Shown here in pieces: positions 40,011 through 51,260 of a stretch of DNA of 64,000 nt (position 1 is its first letter; each line of letters begins with the position of its first letter). A program made the position numbers and the translations under genes. Origin of the DNA: Bolinopsis microptera (taxonomy: Eukaryota; Ctenophora; Tentaculata; Lobata; Bolinopsidae); NCBI RefSeq assembly GCF_026151205.1, contig NC_087079.1, positions 5,103,230 through 5,167,229 on the forward strand. Reading direction: 5' to 3'. The notes beneath the pieces are model-generated. The model was given only the letters and a program-made list of their open reading frames with translations. It was not told the origin of the DNA and did not search any database.

Positions 40011-40480
40011 CTAATACTCTAATATATTCCTAATACTCTAATTATATTCCTAATACTCTAATATATTCCTAATACTCTAATGTATTCCTTATACTCTAAT
40101 ATATTCCTAATACTCTAATATATTCCTAATACTCTAATATATTCCTAATACTCTAATATATTCCTAATACTCTAATTATATTCCTAATACTCTAATATAT
40201 TCCTAATACTCTAATATATTCCTAATACTCTAATATATTCCTAATACTCTAATATATTCCTTATACTCTAATATATTCCTAATACTCTAATATATTCCTA
40301 ATACTCTAATATATTCCTAATACTCTAATATATTCCTAATACTCTAATATATTCCTAATACTCTAATATATTCCTAATACTCTAATATATTCCTAATACT
40401 CTAATATTATATTTCTAATACTCTAATATATTCATAATATTCCTAATATATTCCTAATACTCTAATATATTCCTAATTTA
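40011..40480. repeat. 19-bp minisatellite (taatactctaatatattcc)n
   Basis: About 24 copies with small length variants (an extra tta or tat in some units). Strongly AT-rich. Confidence 0.95.
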
Positions 40481-40571
40481 GACCCACCACTTAGTAACAA
40501 AAGTACCAACTGCGTTTTGGAAGAAAATATGACCCACCACCCCAACGTCACGTACGGTACTAAGTGTATGA

Positions 40572-40572
<1 letters not shown>

Positions 40573-40604
<32 letters not shown>
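40573..40604. repeat. Poly(C) tract, 32 bases
   Basis: Uninterrupted C run, the longest of four G/C homopolymers in this window. Confidence 0.95.
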
Positions 40605-40605
<1 letters not shown>

Positions 40606-42083
40606 TTTATGAGGAAGTTATATTATGTTCTATCCGAAAGATTACACAAACTGACCATATACATATTTACAAACTAACCACGTACAGGCTTTGACAATAG
40701 CATATTAGAAGAGACCTGCAGCACAATATTACAACTTTTGAGAGTCAGAGGGGCAAGAAAGAACTTTGTGGGAGTCTAGACTTTGTGGGAGTCTAGACTT
40801 AAATTTAGAGCCACAGGGCCGGTTGTAATTTTCAAGTGGTTCAGTCAATATTTTAGAAATGGAACATGTACTACATTTTTGACGGTTTCATTTTATAAAG
40901 GGTCATTGTGATATATTATGTGTACATATTGTTTGAATACTTTAAAAAAACTTTTGAGAGCCATATAAAATTTTAGATACGTAACAAATTTACAAATAAG
41001 CGCAAAATATAGCAGATTGCTCCTTCATGAATTAATCTATAGATGTGAGATGTTTGAAACCGTACTAATGTATCGTGAACACGAAAATGTGCAAGTTTGA
41101 AAATGTGCAAGTTTTGTGAAATGTTGAGAATAACACTGCAATATAACAATGCTACTGAGGCATAAGTAGTTAGTGTATCCTAATAAAACAAGGATATACA
41201 GTAATGAAATAAAGATACAAAAAGGACATACATGTTTACATGATATAATAATCACGTGAAATCTGAAAATGTGTAAGATTACTTACTCACGATACGGGCA
41301 TATCCGTATCAAAGAACTGCAGCTTAGCTACATTTAATGATTATACAACTACAGTTACATTACATAAATTTCTGGCAGTGATAATGAGTCTATATATTAT
41401 GATATGATATTGGAAAACCTTTCACACATTCTCACATTTCTATAGCAAAATTATAGTAACCATATGCATAGAGATCGAGCACTATAACATGGGTTAAACA
41501 AAGATAATAAACGTGAGCTCACTGATACAAAAGTTCTGATAACAGTAAGACTGACATCGTAATGAATTACAAACTGACGTTAATCTTATTTACATACTAC
41601 AAGATTATTAACATACTTATTATTTATGTGAATATAATGCAGAGTAAAGTATTTACGTAAAGTATTTACGTTTAGTAGAGTGATCCTGCCTACAGCGTTA
41701 ACTAAATATAGTCTCCCAGAATCTCAACATGAGGGGACGCTTTATTTGTACGACAAACCAGTTCCAGCTGCTCTACTCTTATGTGAGCAAGTTTTAGTGA
41801 TGTGCTTGTATGTTATACACAAGTATATATATTATGACAATATGATACTGGTATATACACACACATCTTACACTATTTAGGAGGAAATCGTGTGTCACCC
41901 CTCTGTAACACAGAACAGGTCAGTTTGATTTATTTTTATTGTGGTCTGATCATATCTGATGGTTACTAATCCCTCTGAACTCAAATTCCGGATAGTAAAC
42001 TTTAGAAATGTCTAGAGAACTACGTGAAAGAAAGATATTTCTCAATTTTTTCACATCTTATATTAATTCCAATGTTTTCTTGG
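40605..42083. other. Intergenic region
   Basis: AT-rich with no gene I can support. Confidence 0.3.
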
Positions 42084-42155
42084 GTAAATTTCTATTGATC
42101 CCGTTTGATGGAAAGGAATTATTTGTCGCATCAAACGGGATCAATAGAAATTTAC
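42084..42155. ncRNA. 72-nt perfect hairpin, candidate small-RNA precursor
   Basis: The 27-base arm 42084-42110 (gtaaatttctattgatcccg...) is matched without mismatch by its reverse complement at 42129-42155, leaving an 18-base loop. Size and loop resemble an animal pre-miRNA. The full complementarity also fits a tiny foldback element. No target duplication or mature sequence can be established from sequence alone. Confidence 0.35.
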
Positions 42156-43782
42156 ACATGAAATCATTTCAACTATGCGACTCATAAATAATATTCCAAT
42201 CCGGATTTTACAATAATTCCAATTAAATGCAATAAATCCAGTACCCTCTTCAATGAGAACTTCAGCACTATTGAGTGATGCTCTTATCTATTTAAATTAT
42301 TAACTAACGTCTAGACAGACATAGTGATTGATAAACTCTTAAATTATAAACTCTTAAACGCTTAAATGATCATCTAAGTTTAAAAGATCTAAGAGATGAT
42401 CAAAGTGAATCAAGGGCTATGAGAGTAGAAGGTTAAGCAATTATATAACGTTACTTCTTACTAGTAATGATATGTTATATTATATATTATATATGATAAG
42501 AAGATGAGTTGTAAAATCTAACCTATATTAAGATCAGTTCCTAGCTTGCCAGGCTAGACTCACATGAAATATGGAAATTATCAAATTCAGGAATTATTAA
42601 ATTTTCGTAGATTATACTGAGAAGTTATTTTGAGGTAAAGTGAGGTTATTTTGAGGTAAAGTGTGATTATAATACCGGGGGAATGTAAGGCAAGTCCTTG
42701 TCTACTGTCCAATACGTCTATTGGACAGTGATGGGACCATATATTATAGATTGTTCGCATCACCAATGGGACCAATCTATGTATGAATTTGAATCAATCA
42801 TAATGATAAAAAGATCTTTAACGCTAATTAATTCATTATGATAGATAAGTGTAGTGACCGTCCAATTGACATCAATTAACTTTCAATCTTAACTCATTCA
42901 TCTAACGATAATCCCACATCATTGATAGTCATTGCCAGCCATTCATTCCCGCTGTAAATAATGGGTTCCCGTAATTTCAATTATATTCCAGGAAGCCTCA
43001 CTAATTAATCGAAATAGAAAGGTCGAGATTAGTATAATCCTGATTTGATTCTGAGGTAATTAAAAAATACCGGACTCACCATGTAATAATGGTAACCATG
43101 GTAACCAAGGTGCGATAACCGTATCCAAATTCCAAGTAAAACATATAAGATTGAGCATGTTGTAACTTAAAAGTAATTACAAAAGTATGTATACGGAATT
43201 AAACAACAAAAACAAATAAATAAGTGAACAATATGACTGAAGATAGTCACCATAGCAACACCTTTTCAGTTTCCTTCTTAAGTGGTAACTCCATAAATCT
43301 CTTATCTCCAAACTTCGCAATTTTCTTGATTATGGCAAAGAATTCATACAGGCAATGATTGCAAACTTTCAAAACAACTTCAACGGTTTATTTCAACTTG
43401 AATGGAATTGTGTCTCGACCATTTCAAAATCTACAAAACCAACATTTCATGACGATAATCATGCCGGGATTTAAGGTAGAAAAAAGCGAAGTTCTCGAAA
43501 CAGAAGCTACCAAAGAGGACACAATTTACCGTTTCCAAATAATGGGTAACACCACTATCATCATGATGGTCTGAATGAGAGCAACTCAAGACACTAATTG
43601 GACCGAGACGGTGCACAGCTTTTATCTAAAAGAGGGGTTACTAAGTTACTAAATTAGTAACTAAGTAACTTAGCCAGCATCGAACTATCCAGTACCATAA
43701 GTTAGTCTCAGTCAGAATATTCAGAATAAAGATAAGTGCACTAAGGGTAGAGGGTAGACAATCCATTTCATAGCCAGAATGA
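42156..43782. other. Intergenic region
   Basis: AT-rich, no gene recognised. Contains a short palindromic ggtaaccatggtaacc near 43091. Confidence 0.3.
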
Positions 43783-44103
43783 CCATATTTGGTCATTTTA
43801 CCTATGTAGCTAGACCATGTGTGAGAAGATTATGTTGTGAGAACTAATACCGACAAAGACCATTTGCATTATATATGGTATGACACGAACATACCATATT
43901 TGGTATGACACGAACATACCATATTTGGTATGAGACAAACATACTATATTTGGTATGACACGAACATACCATATTTGGTATGAGACAAACATACTATATT
44001 TGGTATGACACGAACATACCATATTTGGTATGACACGAACATACCATATTTGGTATGAGACGAACATACCATATTTGGTATGAGACGAACATACCATATT
44101 TGG
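43783..44103. repeat. 25-bp array of CArG boxes
   Basis: The unit accatatttggtatgacac plus gaacat repeats nine times from about 43868. CCATATTTGG, which fits the SRF consensus CC(A/T)6GG, is intact at 43894, 43919, 43969, 44019, 44044, 44069 and 44094. Two units (43944, 43994) read ACTATATTTGG and break the box. A further intact box lies at 43783-43792, outside the array. Confidence 0.9.
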
Positions 44104-45435
44104 AATGCCTACCTTCTACAGCGGCACTTAACACTAAAAGACTAGGTGCTTTCTATTGAAACAAGAAATCCCTTCATAACCCTATATTTGGGTCTCTAGA
44201 TAACACTATATGTTAATCTTTATTATGGCAAATCTTTGGATCCCATAATATAAGCATAATCCTTGCGGTCCTAATAGAACAGCTTTTCCCGTCCTATTCT
44301 GAATAAATCGTAAAAAAATTGAGTATGATCCAACACACTCTAAAACATTTTCTTGAACATCAACTAATTAAACAACTAAAAGTTTATTAATAACAAAACC
44401 GTTTCACTCCGCAATCAATCGAACTCAGAGAAGAAAACTAGTTTTACACCCTCCAGCACCTCTTAATAACTCATCGTCGTTTTAACGTAGCCATGGAAAC
44501 CATTCAGCCATGAACGTTTTAAAATATTAAATAATATATATTATCGCTTGAACACCAGATTTGATCACAATTCATGCACAACAACATTTCATGGTCGGTT
44601 GAATTAATTAATTAATTATAATCGATTATAATTAATTAATCATATCATTCAATATGACATCACGTGACTCTCATCATTATATCCTAAAATAAGATCTAAT
44701 TCTAAACTAAAGTGTAGTGAAACCAAAAAAGAGTTCAGCAGGGCAAATTCATCGAGATAAAACAAATTAAAGGATTTAAGCTTAATAATAATCCCTGAAC
44801 ACCAGTCTCATAACCAGGTTAGTGACGTCATCACACCACGTGACGTCATCACACTACTTGATGTTGTATCACACTCTAGCTTTTATGGTATTAAGTTCTA
44901 ATTTACAACACAAATTTCACCTTAAACTTTCAACGGTTAAAATGTTATTATTTTTTTCGCAATATTCTCACATGATGTATTTCAAGTCGCACTGGTTTTT
45001 CTGATTTTATGTTCTAATTAGACACAATTACAGCTGCCCCGGCTGAAAAATAGATCAATTTTTAGAGCATGATCCACATTTACTGATTATAATTGCTTCG
45101 CAATTTATTGATCGGTGAGAAAATTTATTGACAGACTAGTGAACGGATTAAACTGATAATTAGTGCAGCGAGATGCTAATTGTTCCCTTATAGGGTAACA
45201 TGTGGTTACTATTCCTTCACTGATGACACTTATGTAACTCTCTCCAATCCCAAAATAGGAATACTTCAGATATAATCATCACCATCCGCTGTGTCCAATT
45301 CTAACTGTGATCGGTGCAGTTACATAAAGATGCAAACCAGAGAGAAATCACTTCAAACCAAATGGGAAGATTTGTCACAGTCGCAGCTACTGCAGTCACT
45401 GTTAGTCTTCACTGTTAGTCTTCACTGTTAGTATT
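44104..45435. other. Intergenic region
   Basis: AT-rich, with a palindromic attaattaatt...aattaattaat patch near 44605-44642. No gene seen. Confidence 0.3.
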
Positions 45436-45545
45436 CACAGTCACAGTCACAGTCACAGTCACAGTCACAGTCACAGTCACAGTCACAGTCACAGTCACAG
45501 TCACAGTCACAGTCACAGTCACAGTCACAGTCACAGTCATAGTCA
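45436..45545. repeat. 6-bp microsatellite (cacagt)n
   Basis: About 18 perfect copies of cacagt, preceded by two to three copies of a related cactgttagtcttcact unit. Confidence 0.95.
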
Positions 45546-46324
45546 GTAAAATGTAGACCCTACTCCCCCCTCCCCCTGAATTACAAGTTAACTGTATAGG
45601 ATGTGGTCAGTTACTATCTACACTAGACTGTACACATGAAACAGCCCTGTTACTGAGACGATCAGCCCCCCTGTACACAACAGCACATTACATACTTTTA
45701 CCATGAATAAATGAATAAAAGTCCGTTATTCCCGTGTTAGAGGAATGATAGCTCGGTGTTCCACTACAATACTAAGTCACATGACACGGTAAATGAGTTG
45801 ATAATATTTGATAAACACAGGGGGACACGTAACGGTCGAGGGATATTAACTGTAAACAGAACACGTGACTAGAACAGCTGGACACGTGACTTGCAGTTTG
45901 GCAGATTTCTGGTAAGTGCCAGTCAGTTTATGGCGTACAAGGCTGGAATTGGAGGAGGTTGAATAGGAATGCCGTTATTGCAAGATAGTATGTATGATGC
46001 CAAATATTTTAGGAGATGTTAACTGAACCAGAAGACTCTTGTATCTTTTAGGAGATATTAAATGAACCAGACGACTCTTGTAACTTGTTTCATCCTCCAT
46101 CTTCCTGTCCTGTTCATGGTTGTGGTGTGTTACAACACGTACCATGATAGTTACAGTATCCAATATGACAGTGTTCTGGGTAAAGTACCACACTTGACGA
46201 ACACTGTATTTGACAGAAGAGTTCTAACCCCGGAAACAAAACCACCCAGCAACTTTGTAACATTCACCTGAAAACAAAGCTGAACCAGGATATTACAAGA
46301 TCTAACGATTTATCCCCCCACAAA
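45546..46324. other. Intergenic region with paired E-boxes
   Basis: CACGTGAC at 45862 and 45883, then ATTGG at 45948. Short open frames around 46060 are not convincing. Confidence 0.3.
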
Positions 46325-46440
46325 GCGACTCCAACGTGACTAAATCCCAGCCTTCTGATTGGTCCGTTACTTCACCACGTGACTAAATCCCAGCCTTCTG
46401 ATTGGTCCATTACCTTGTAACTGATCTGTGATTGGTTGAG
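46325..46440. promoter_or_regulatory. Duplicated E-box plus CCAAT module, possible promoter
   Basis: A 44-base segment (cgtgactaaatcccagcc then ttctgattggtcc) is repeated in tandem. ATTGG (inverted CCAAT) lies at 46358, 46401 and 46431 and CACGTGAC at 46376. NF-Y and USF sites in this arrangement are typical of animal promoters, but no downstream gene is recognisable. Confidence 0.35.
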
Positions 46441-46963
46441 AGCTGAGTGGAGAGAAGGTGTAGTGCACCCTTAGGAAATTTAGTGTGGTTCACTGAGCTG
46501 GGTCTCACATAGCAACAGTGTGTAGAGTTCCTTTCAATGCTAGGTCTGATAAAGCCTCTAAATTTGTAATCCTAACAGGGCAGCAGCAAGTTTTAACTTT
46601 TCTAACTTGTACTTATGCTTCGGACAGAGAGAAGACATAAAAGTTTGGTTATTATTAGCGTGCTGTATTTTTTGAAGTTGCAAAAGTTTGTTGAGAACTT
46701 GCAAAATATTAGCTTTAAGTGTGATTCAACCTCGCTCAAAGACGAATTCTAAGCAAGAAAATTAGTCGTCTAAAGCCGGAAATTTATCCGCAATTCTTTT
46801 GTTATAAATATAATAATTATTGTGATAACTGCCTAGATAAAAGATTGTTAATTTCTCGAAATGTTATAAAAAATACCAAAGAGATCGGAGTGCCAATAAT
46901 TATCCAACACTATCATCATTCATCATTATACTGTAAAAATAGTAACTCTAAAAAATATAAAGT

Positions 46964-48003
46964 TGTAGCAAGCTATGTAGCATACTACCTAGCAGGCTAT
47001 GTAGCAGACTATCTAGCAGACTATTTAGCAGGCTATCTAGCAGGCTATGTAGCAAGCTATCTAGCAAGCTATCTAGCAAGCTATCTAGCAGGCTATGTAG
47101 CAGGCTATGTAGCAGGCTATGTAGCAATCTATCTAGCAAACTATTTAGCAGGCTATCTAGCAGGCTATGTAGCAAGCTATCTAGCAGGCTATGTAGCAAA
47201 CTATCTAGCAAGCTATCTAGCAGGCTATGTAGCAAGCTATCTAGCAGGCTATGTAGCAAGCTATCTAGCAGGCTATGTAGCAAGCTATCTAGCAGGCTAT
47301 GTAGCAAGCTATGTAGCAAGCTATGTAGCAAACTATCTAGCAAGCTATCTAGCATGCTATGTAGCAAGCTATCTAGCAAGCTATGTAGCAAGCTATCTAG
47401 CAGGCTATGTAGCAAGCTATCTAGCAAACTATCTAGCAAGCTATCTAGCAGGCTATGAAGCAGGCTATGTAGCAGGCTATGTAGCAAGCTATCTAGCAGG
47501 CTATGTAGCAAGCTATCTAGCAGGCTATGTAGCAAGCTATCTAGCAGGCTATGTAGCAAGCTATCTAGCAGGCTATCTAGCATGCTATGTAGCAAGGTAT
47601 ATAGCAGGCTATCTAGCAGGCTATCTAGCATGCTATGTAGCAAGGTATATAGCAGGCTATGTAGCAGGCTATGTAGCAAGCTATCTAGCAAGCTATGTAG
47701 CAAGCTATCTAGCAGGCTATGTAGCAAGCTATCTAGCAGGCTATGTAGCAAGCTATCTAGCAGGCTATGTAGCAGGCTATGTAGCAAGCTATCTAGCAGG
47801 CTATGTAGCAGACTAACTATCAAGCTATATTTCTATATAGTAGGCTATCTAGTAGGCTATGTAGCAGGCTATGTAGCAAGCTATCTAGCAAGCTATCTAG
47901 CAGGCTATGAAGCAGGCTATCTAGCAGGCTATGTAGCAAGCTATCTAGCAGGCTATGAAGCAGGCTATCTAGCAAGCTATCTAGCAAGCTATGTAGCAGG
48001 CTA
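46964..48003. repeat. 12-bp satellite (ctatgtagcagg)n, about 86 copies
   Basis: Alternating units ctat(g/c)tagca(a/g)g with a short interruption at about 47815-47850. It opens the plus strand for 323 codons (four-residue period such as AGYV/ASYL) and the minus strand for 291. Interpreted as non-coding satellite. Confidence 0.95.
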
Positions 48004-48806
48004 TGGCCGAACAAGTGGTAAACATCTTTTTTTTATTAACGAGCTTCATAACGCATATATTATAATCATCATTATAGTAGAACTATCATATCATTTTCAA
48101 ATACAAAACAATCATTGAGATGGCCTAGATTAAAAACGAACTTAGTAGTATTGCTAGATAAATGAGATATATTAATTAATTAATTAATTGGCATTAATTA
48201 ATTAACTAACTGATAACAACACAACTTTAATGATAATTTTCTCAATTTTCGTATCAAATGTTAGGGATATAATGATATCTCACTATTACAAGCAGAACAC
48301 AGTCAATTTAACGAAGAAGCACGAGGTACTAAGGAAAAGAAGAGCCATGAATTGAAAAAAAATAACAAGTCTACTAAATGAAACTAAATCAAAAAGACAC
48401 ACCGAAAGGTACTGCATGCAGCTTAGCAACTAGATACTGCAGCAACTACTGCTTAGCAACTAAGTACTGCAGCTTAGCAACTATTGGGAGCTAGATTCAA
48501 ATACCATATTAATCGCCACACAAATTATTGAAGGTACATCATACGATACAATCAAATACGTTTCAAATAAACAAGCAACGAGATGCAAACAAATATAATA
48601 TAGCCTAAGAGTCTGAAGCAATGGCTGCAAGCCCACCATGCTCTCCTAACTCTGCAGTTAGGCCACAGTAAGGGACTAGGTCACAATAAGGGACTAGATA
48701 ATCAGGCTGCTCTGAAGAAACAATCCTTTTTCCTCTTAACAGAGCGGGGATGGGCGCAGATGCAAACAATGCGAGATATCATTCCACCCAACAGTGTCTT
48801 GCTCTG
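48004..48806. other. Intergenic region
   Basis: Holds an (attaa)n patch near 48170-48207 and a small actgcagcttagcaact repeat near 48415-48485. No gene seen. Confidence 0.35.
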
Positions 48807-49497
48807 TTAAGGCCAGAGGGGGGGGTAAAATTGGTTTTTCCAGTTTTCACATATTTGATCAGAGCTGCTGGAGACAAACAAGAAGAAAAAAACCGGACCG
48901 AAATCTGACCTTGCGTTTTTAAGATATCGCGCGCCAAATATTGAGGTTTACATGTAATTACATGTAAAACTTAAACTTAAACTGTAAAAAGTTAAAAGTC
49001 CCTTAGTTGAGAATACTGGCCACACCCAGAAGCTGAAACTTGGCACAGTTGTTCCTTGGGCTGTCACCCACAATTCTATTGTACAAAATTTTGATATTTG
49101 CCTCTGTTCTCGAAATATGAGGTTAACTTTACCCCAAATTCGACAATTTTTCGAAAAGTGTCGAATTTGGGGTAAAGTTAACCTCATATTTCGAGAACAG
49201 AGGCAAATATCAAAATTTTGTACAATAGAATTGTGGGTGACAGCCCAAGGAACAGCTGTGCCAAGTTTCAGCTTCTGGGTGTGGCCAGTATTCTCAAATA
49301 AGGGACTTTTAACTTTTTACAGTTTAAGTTTAAGTTTTACACGTAATTACATGTAAACCTCAATATTTGGCGCGCGATATCTTAAAAACGCAAACTCAGA
49401 TTTCGGTCCGGTTTTTTTCTTTTTGTTCGTCTCCAGCAGCTCTGATCAAATATGTGAAAACTGGAAAAACCAATTTTACCCCCCCCTCTGGCCTTAA
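48807..49497. mobile_element. Foldback element, two ~340-bp inverted arms, TTAA flanks
   Basis: TTAA at 48807-48810 and 49494-49497 bound a near-perfect inverted repeat whose outer ends read GGCCAGAGGGGGGGG. Its centre of symmetry lies at 49152/49153 inside ttttcgaaaa, leaving practically no loop. The arms differ at few positions, so the two identical 79-codon frames on opposite strands (48948-49187 and 49117-49356) are one sequence read twice. TTAA duplication is typical of piggyBac-type insertion; the superfamily is inferred. Confidence 0.85.
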
Positions 49498-49499
49498 TG

Positions 49500-49572
49500 G
49501 TGCGCGTCACGCACGTGCGTCGTGCACACGCACGTGCGTCGTGCACACGCATGTTGTGCACTCGCATGTTGT
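49500..49572. repeat. Short CACGCACGTGCGTCGTG repeat
   Basis: Two perfect copies of cacgcacgtgcgtcgtgcac followed by two cgcatgttgtgca copies, directly next to the foldback element. Rich in alternating purine-pyrimidine CG/CA steps. Confidence 0.75.
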
Positions 49573-49765
49573 GCATTTGTGCACTAGATGATGAACAAAT
49601 CTATCTCACTCTAAAAACCATTCTCGTTCAATTTAGAGAGATGTTGACAAGTCTTTCATTAACTAAATTGCAGATCCAGCAGATCAGTGGCGGACCTTGT
49701 TGAACTGCGCGCAAAACATGAAGAAATAGCAGTTTGTCGCAACACGCGAGCAAGCACCCCGTCCA

Positions 49766-50825
49766 TTAAGAGTTCAGTATGTAGACGAGAGTTAATAACA
49801 ATAAGGCTAATATGCGGCTGCTGCGCGCCGTGTTAGACTTATTGTCCGCAGCTGCCGAAGAATCTAAAACTTGTACGACCTTCGCGTCGTCTTCAAGCGC
49901 GCTGGTGTAGTTGTGATTGGCGTAGTTATCTTGCGGGACGTCTGTCTTCGACGAGTGGTCCTCTTCCGGGTCCTCGATTGGCGGGTCCTGCCCTCCAGGG
50001 TCTGGCACACTGCTAGCACCGTTCTCTGAGATATCAGACGTGCCTATAAGGAGTAAGGGTTACTAAGATATCAGACGTGTCTATAAGGAGTAAGGGGTAC
50101 TAAGATATCAGACGTGCCTATAAGGAGTAAGGGGTACTAAGATATCAGACGTGCCTATAAGGAGTAAGGGTTACTAAGATATCAGATGTGCCTGTAAGGA
50201 GTCGGAATGAAGAATGCGAGGAGGATGGGGAATGTGAGGAAATGAAAAATGCACGGTACTTAGTGCCTTAGTGATTTTTGTGAATGCTGAATATGGTAAA
50301 GTTAAATGGATTTGTGTGGGACATACTAACATACTATACATTATATTATATTATTTACGGAAATTAGTAATTTTATGGAGAAAATGGTAACTGAATTAGC
50401 TGATGAATTTGTGGTGAACAATATCCACGGAGCCAATCATAATGATGTCTTGAAACCACGTGCACGGTCGATGAATGAAAAGTGAATGAGAAGTGCTGTT
50501 AGCTTAATTACGACTTTTCGAATTAATGATTTGAGCCCGTGAATGTACTAAGATACTTTAAATTAAAATTCCATCATTTGCGTTCAATGGATAAACAGCT
50601 TACCAGAGCATCACTGTAGGTAAAACAATATAAATTTCCATAAAACATCAGGGTATTAAAATGTTTTATACTTTAAGCTAGTGACTACAACTAATAGTGA
50701 CTACAACTAACTTTTTGAGAGAGAATTAACGACGTGCAACTCTATCTTCATGGAATGGTGTCTGCAGTTACCTCCCGCGGTGTTTGCAATCCTCTCCCCA
50801 TCAGTGCCTTTTCTGGAGGCCGTCG
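49766..50825 (-). CDS. C-terminal exons of a probable GPI-anchored protein
   Basis: Two exons are supported: 50825-50772 (54 bases, acceptor ttaatttcag, donor gtaact) and 50025-49766 (acceptor tgatatctcag, stop at 49766). They join at phase 1 without stops and give 103 residues. The segment is hydrophilic and acidic (PDPGGQDPPIEDPEEDHSS) with possible N-glycosylation at NYTS. It ends in a small-residue stretch (SSAAADNKS) followed by a hydrophobic tail (ILALLLLTLVYILNS) with no cytoplasmic part. That is the signature of a GPI-anchor signal, with the attachment site likely around SSAAA. The protein would sit on the outer cell surface. Upstream exons, including any signal peptide, were not found. 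A 37-bp array lies in the intron right against the last acceptor. Confidence 0.6.
50034..50195 (-). repeat. 37-bp array with repeated 3' splice-site-like sequence
   Basis: The word tcagacgtg recurs at 50034, 50071, 50108, 50145 and (as tcagatgtg) 50182. Read on the minus strand, each unit contains cttactccttatag, a pyrimidine-rich stretch ending in AG, so the intron next to the last exon of the GPI-type gene carries several acceptor-like copies. Confidence 0.85.
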
Positions 50826-51168
50826 CTGAAATTAACAGTTCGTCAATCATTGTTATTTGTTAGTTTATTGCGTTGTAAATATTGCATCTGAGATAACTAC
50901 AAATTAACACTTTTTCTGTATTTTAATTTGCTGATCTATGAATGTAATATTAATCTTATCTGACACCATGAAAGATAACAATCATATTTTTGACATTGGT
51001 CCAAACAAAATATTGATCTTTTATTCTTTTAATCGTTTAACCAATGAATATAAATCCGTGAAATGAGTAAATAAATGTTTTGAGTGGTAATGAGGTACTC
51101 CTAGTCCACCACACGATTCATTTGTCTGCACTGCTCACGTTCCTCCTGAACATGAATGGTACAACGCC
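50196..51168. other. Intron and upstream region of the GPI-type gene
   Basis: Apart from exon 50772-50825, no coding segment is recognised. Upstream exons on the minus strand must lie beyond, if they are in the window at all. Confidence 0.3.
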
Positions 51169-51260
51169 CACGTGGGTGGTAAATTGTGCACGTGGGTGGT
51201 TAATTGTGCACGTGGGTGGTAAATTGTGCACGTGGGTGGTAAATTGTGCACGTGGGTGGT
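51169..51260. repeat. 20-bp array of CACGTGGG motifs
   Basis: The unit cacgtgggtggtaaattgtg repeats five times starting at 51169, 51189, 51209, 51229 and 51249. Each copy carries an E-box CACGTG that also contains ACGTG. Confidence 0.95.

Noticed and set aside
46845-47823. 323-codon plus-strand and 291-codon minus-strand frames over the 12-bp satellite
   Set aside because: Four-residue periodic translation of satellite DNA, open on both strands; the 40 codons before the array look like random AT-rich sequence.
48948-49356. Two nearly identical 79-codon frames on opposite strands
   Set aside because: They are the two arms of the foldback element, so one sequence read twice; no family and no start context.
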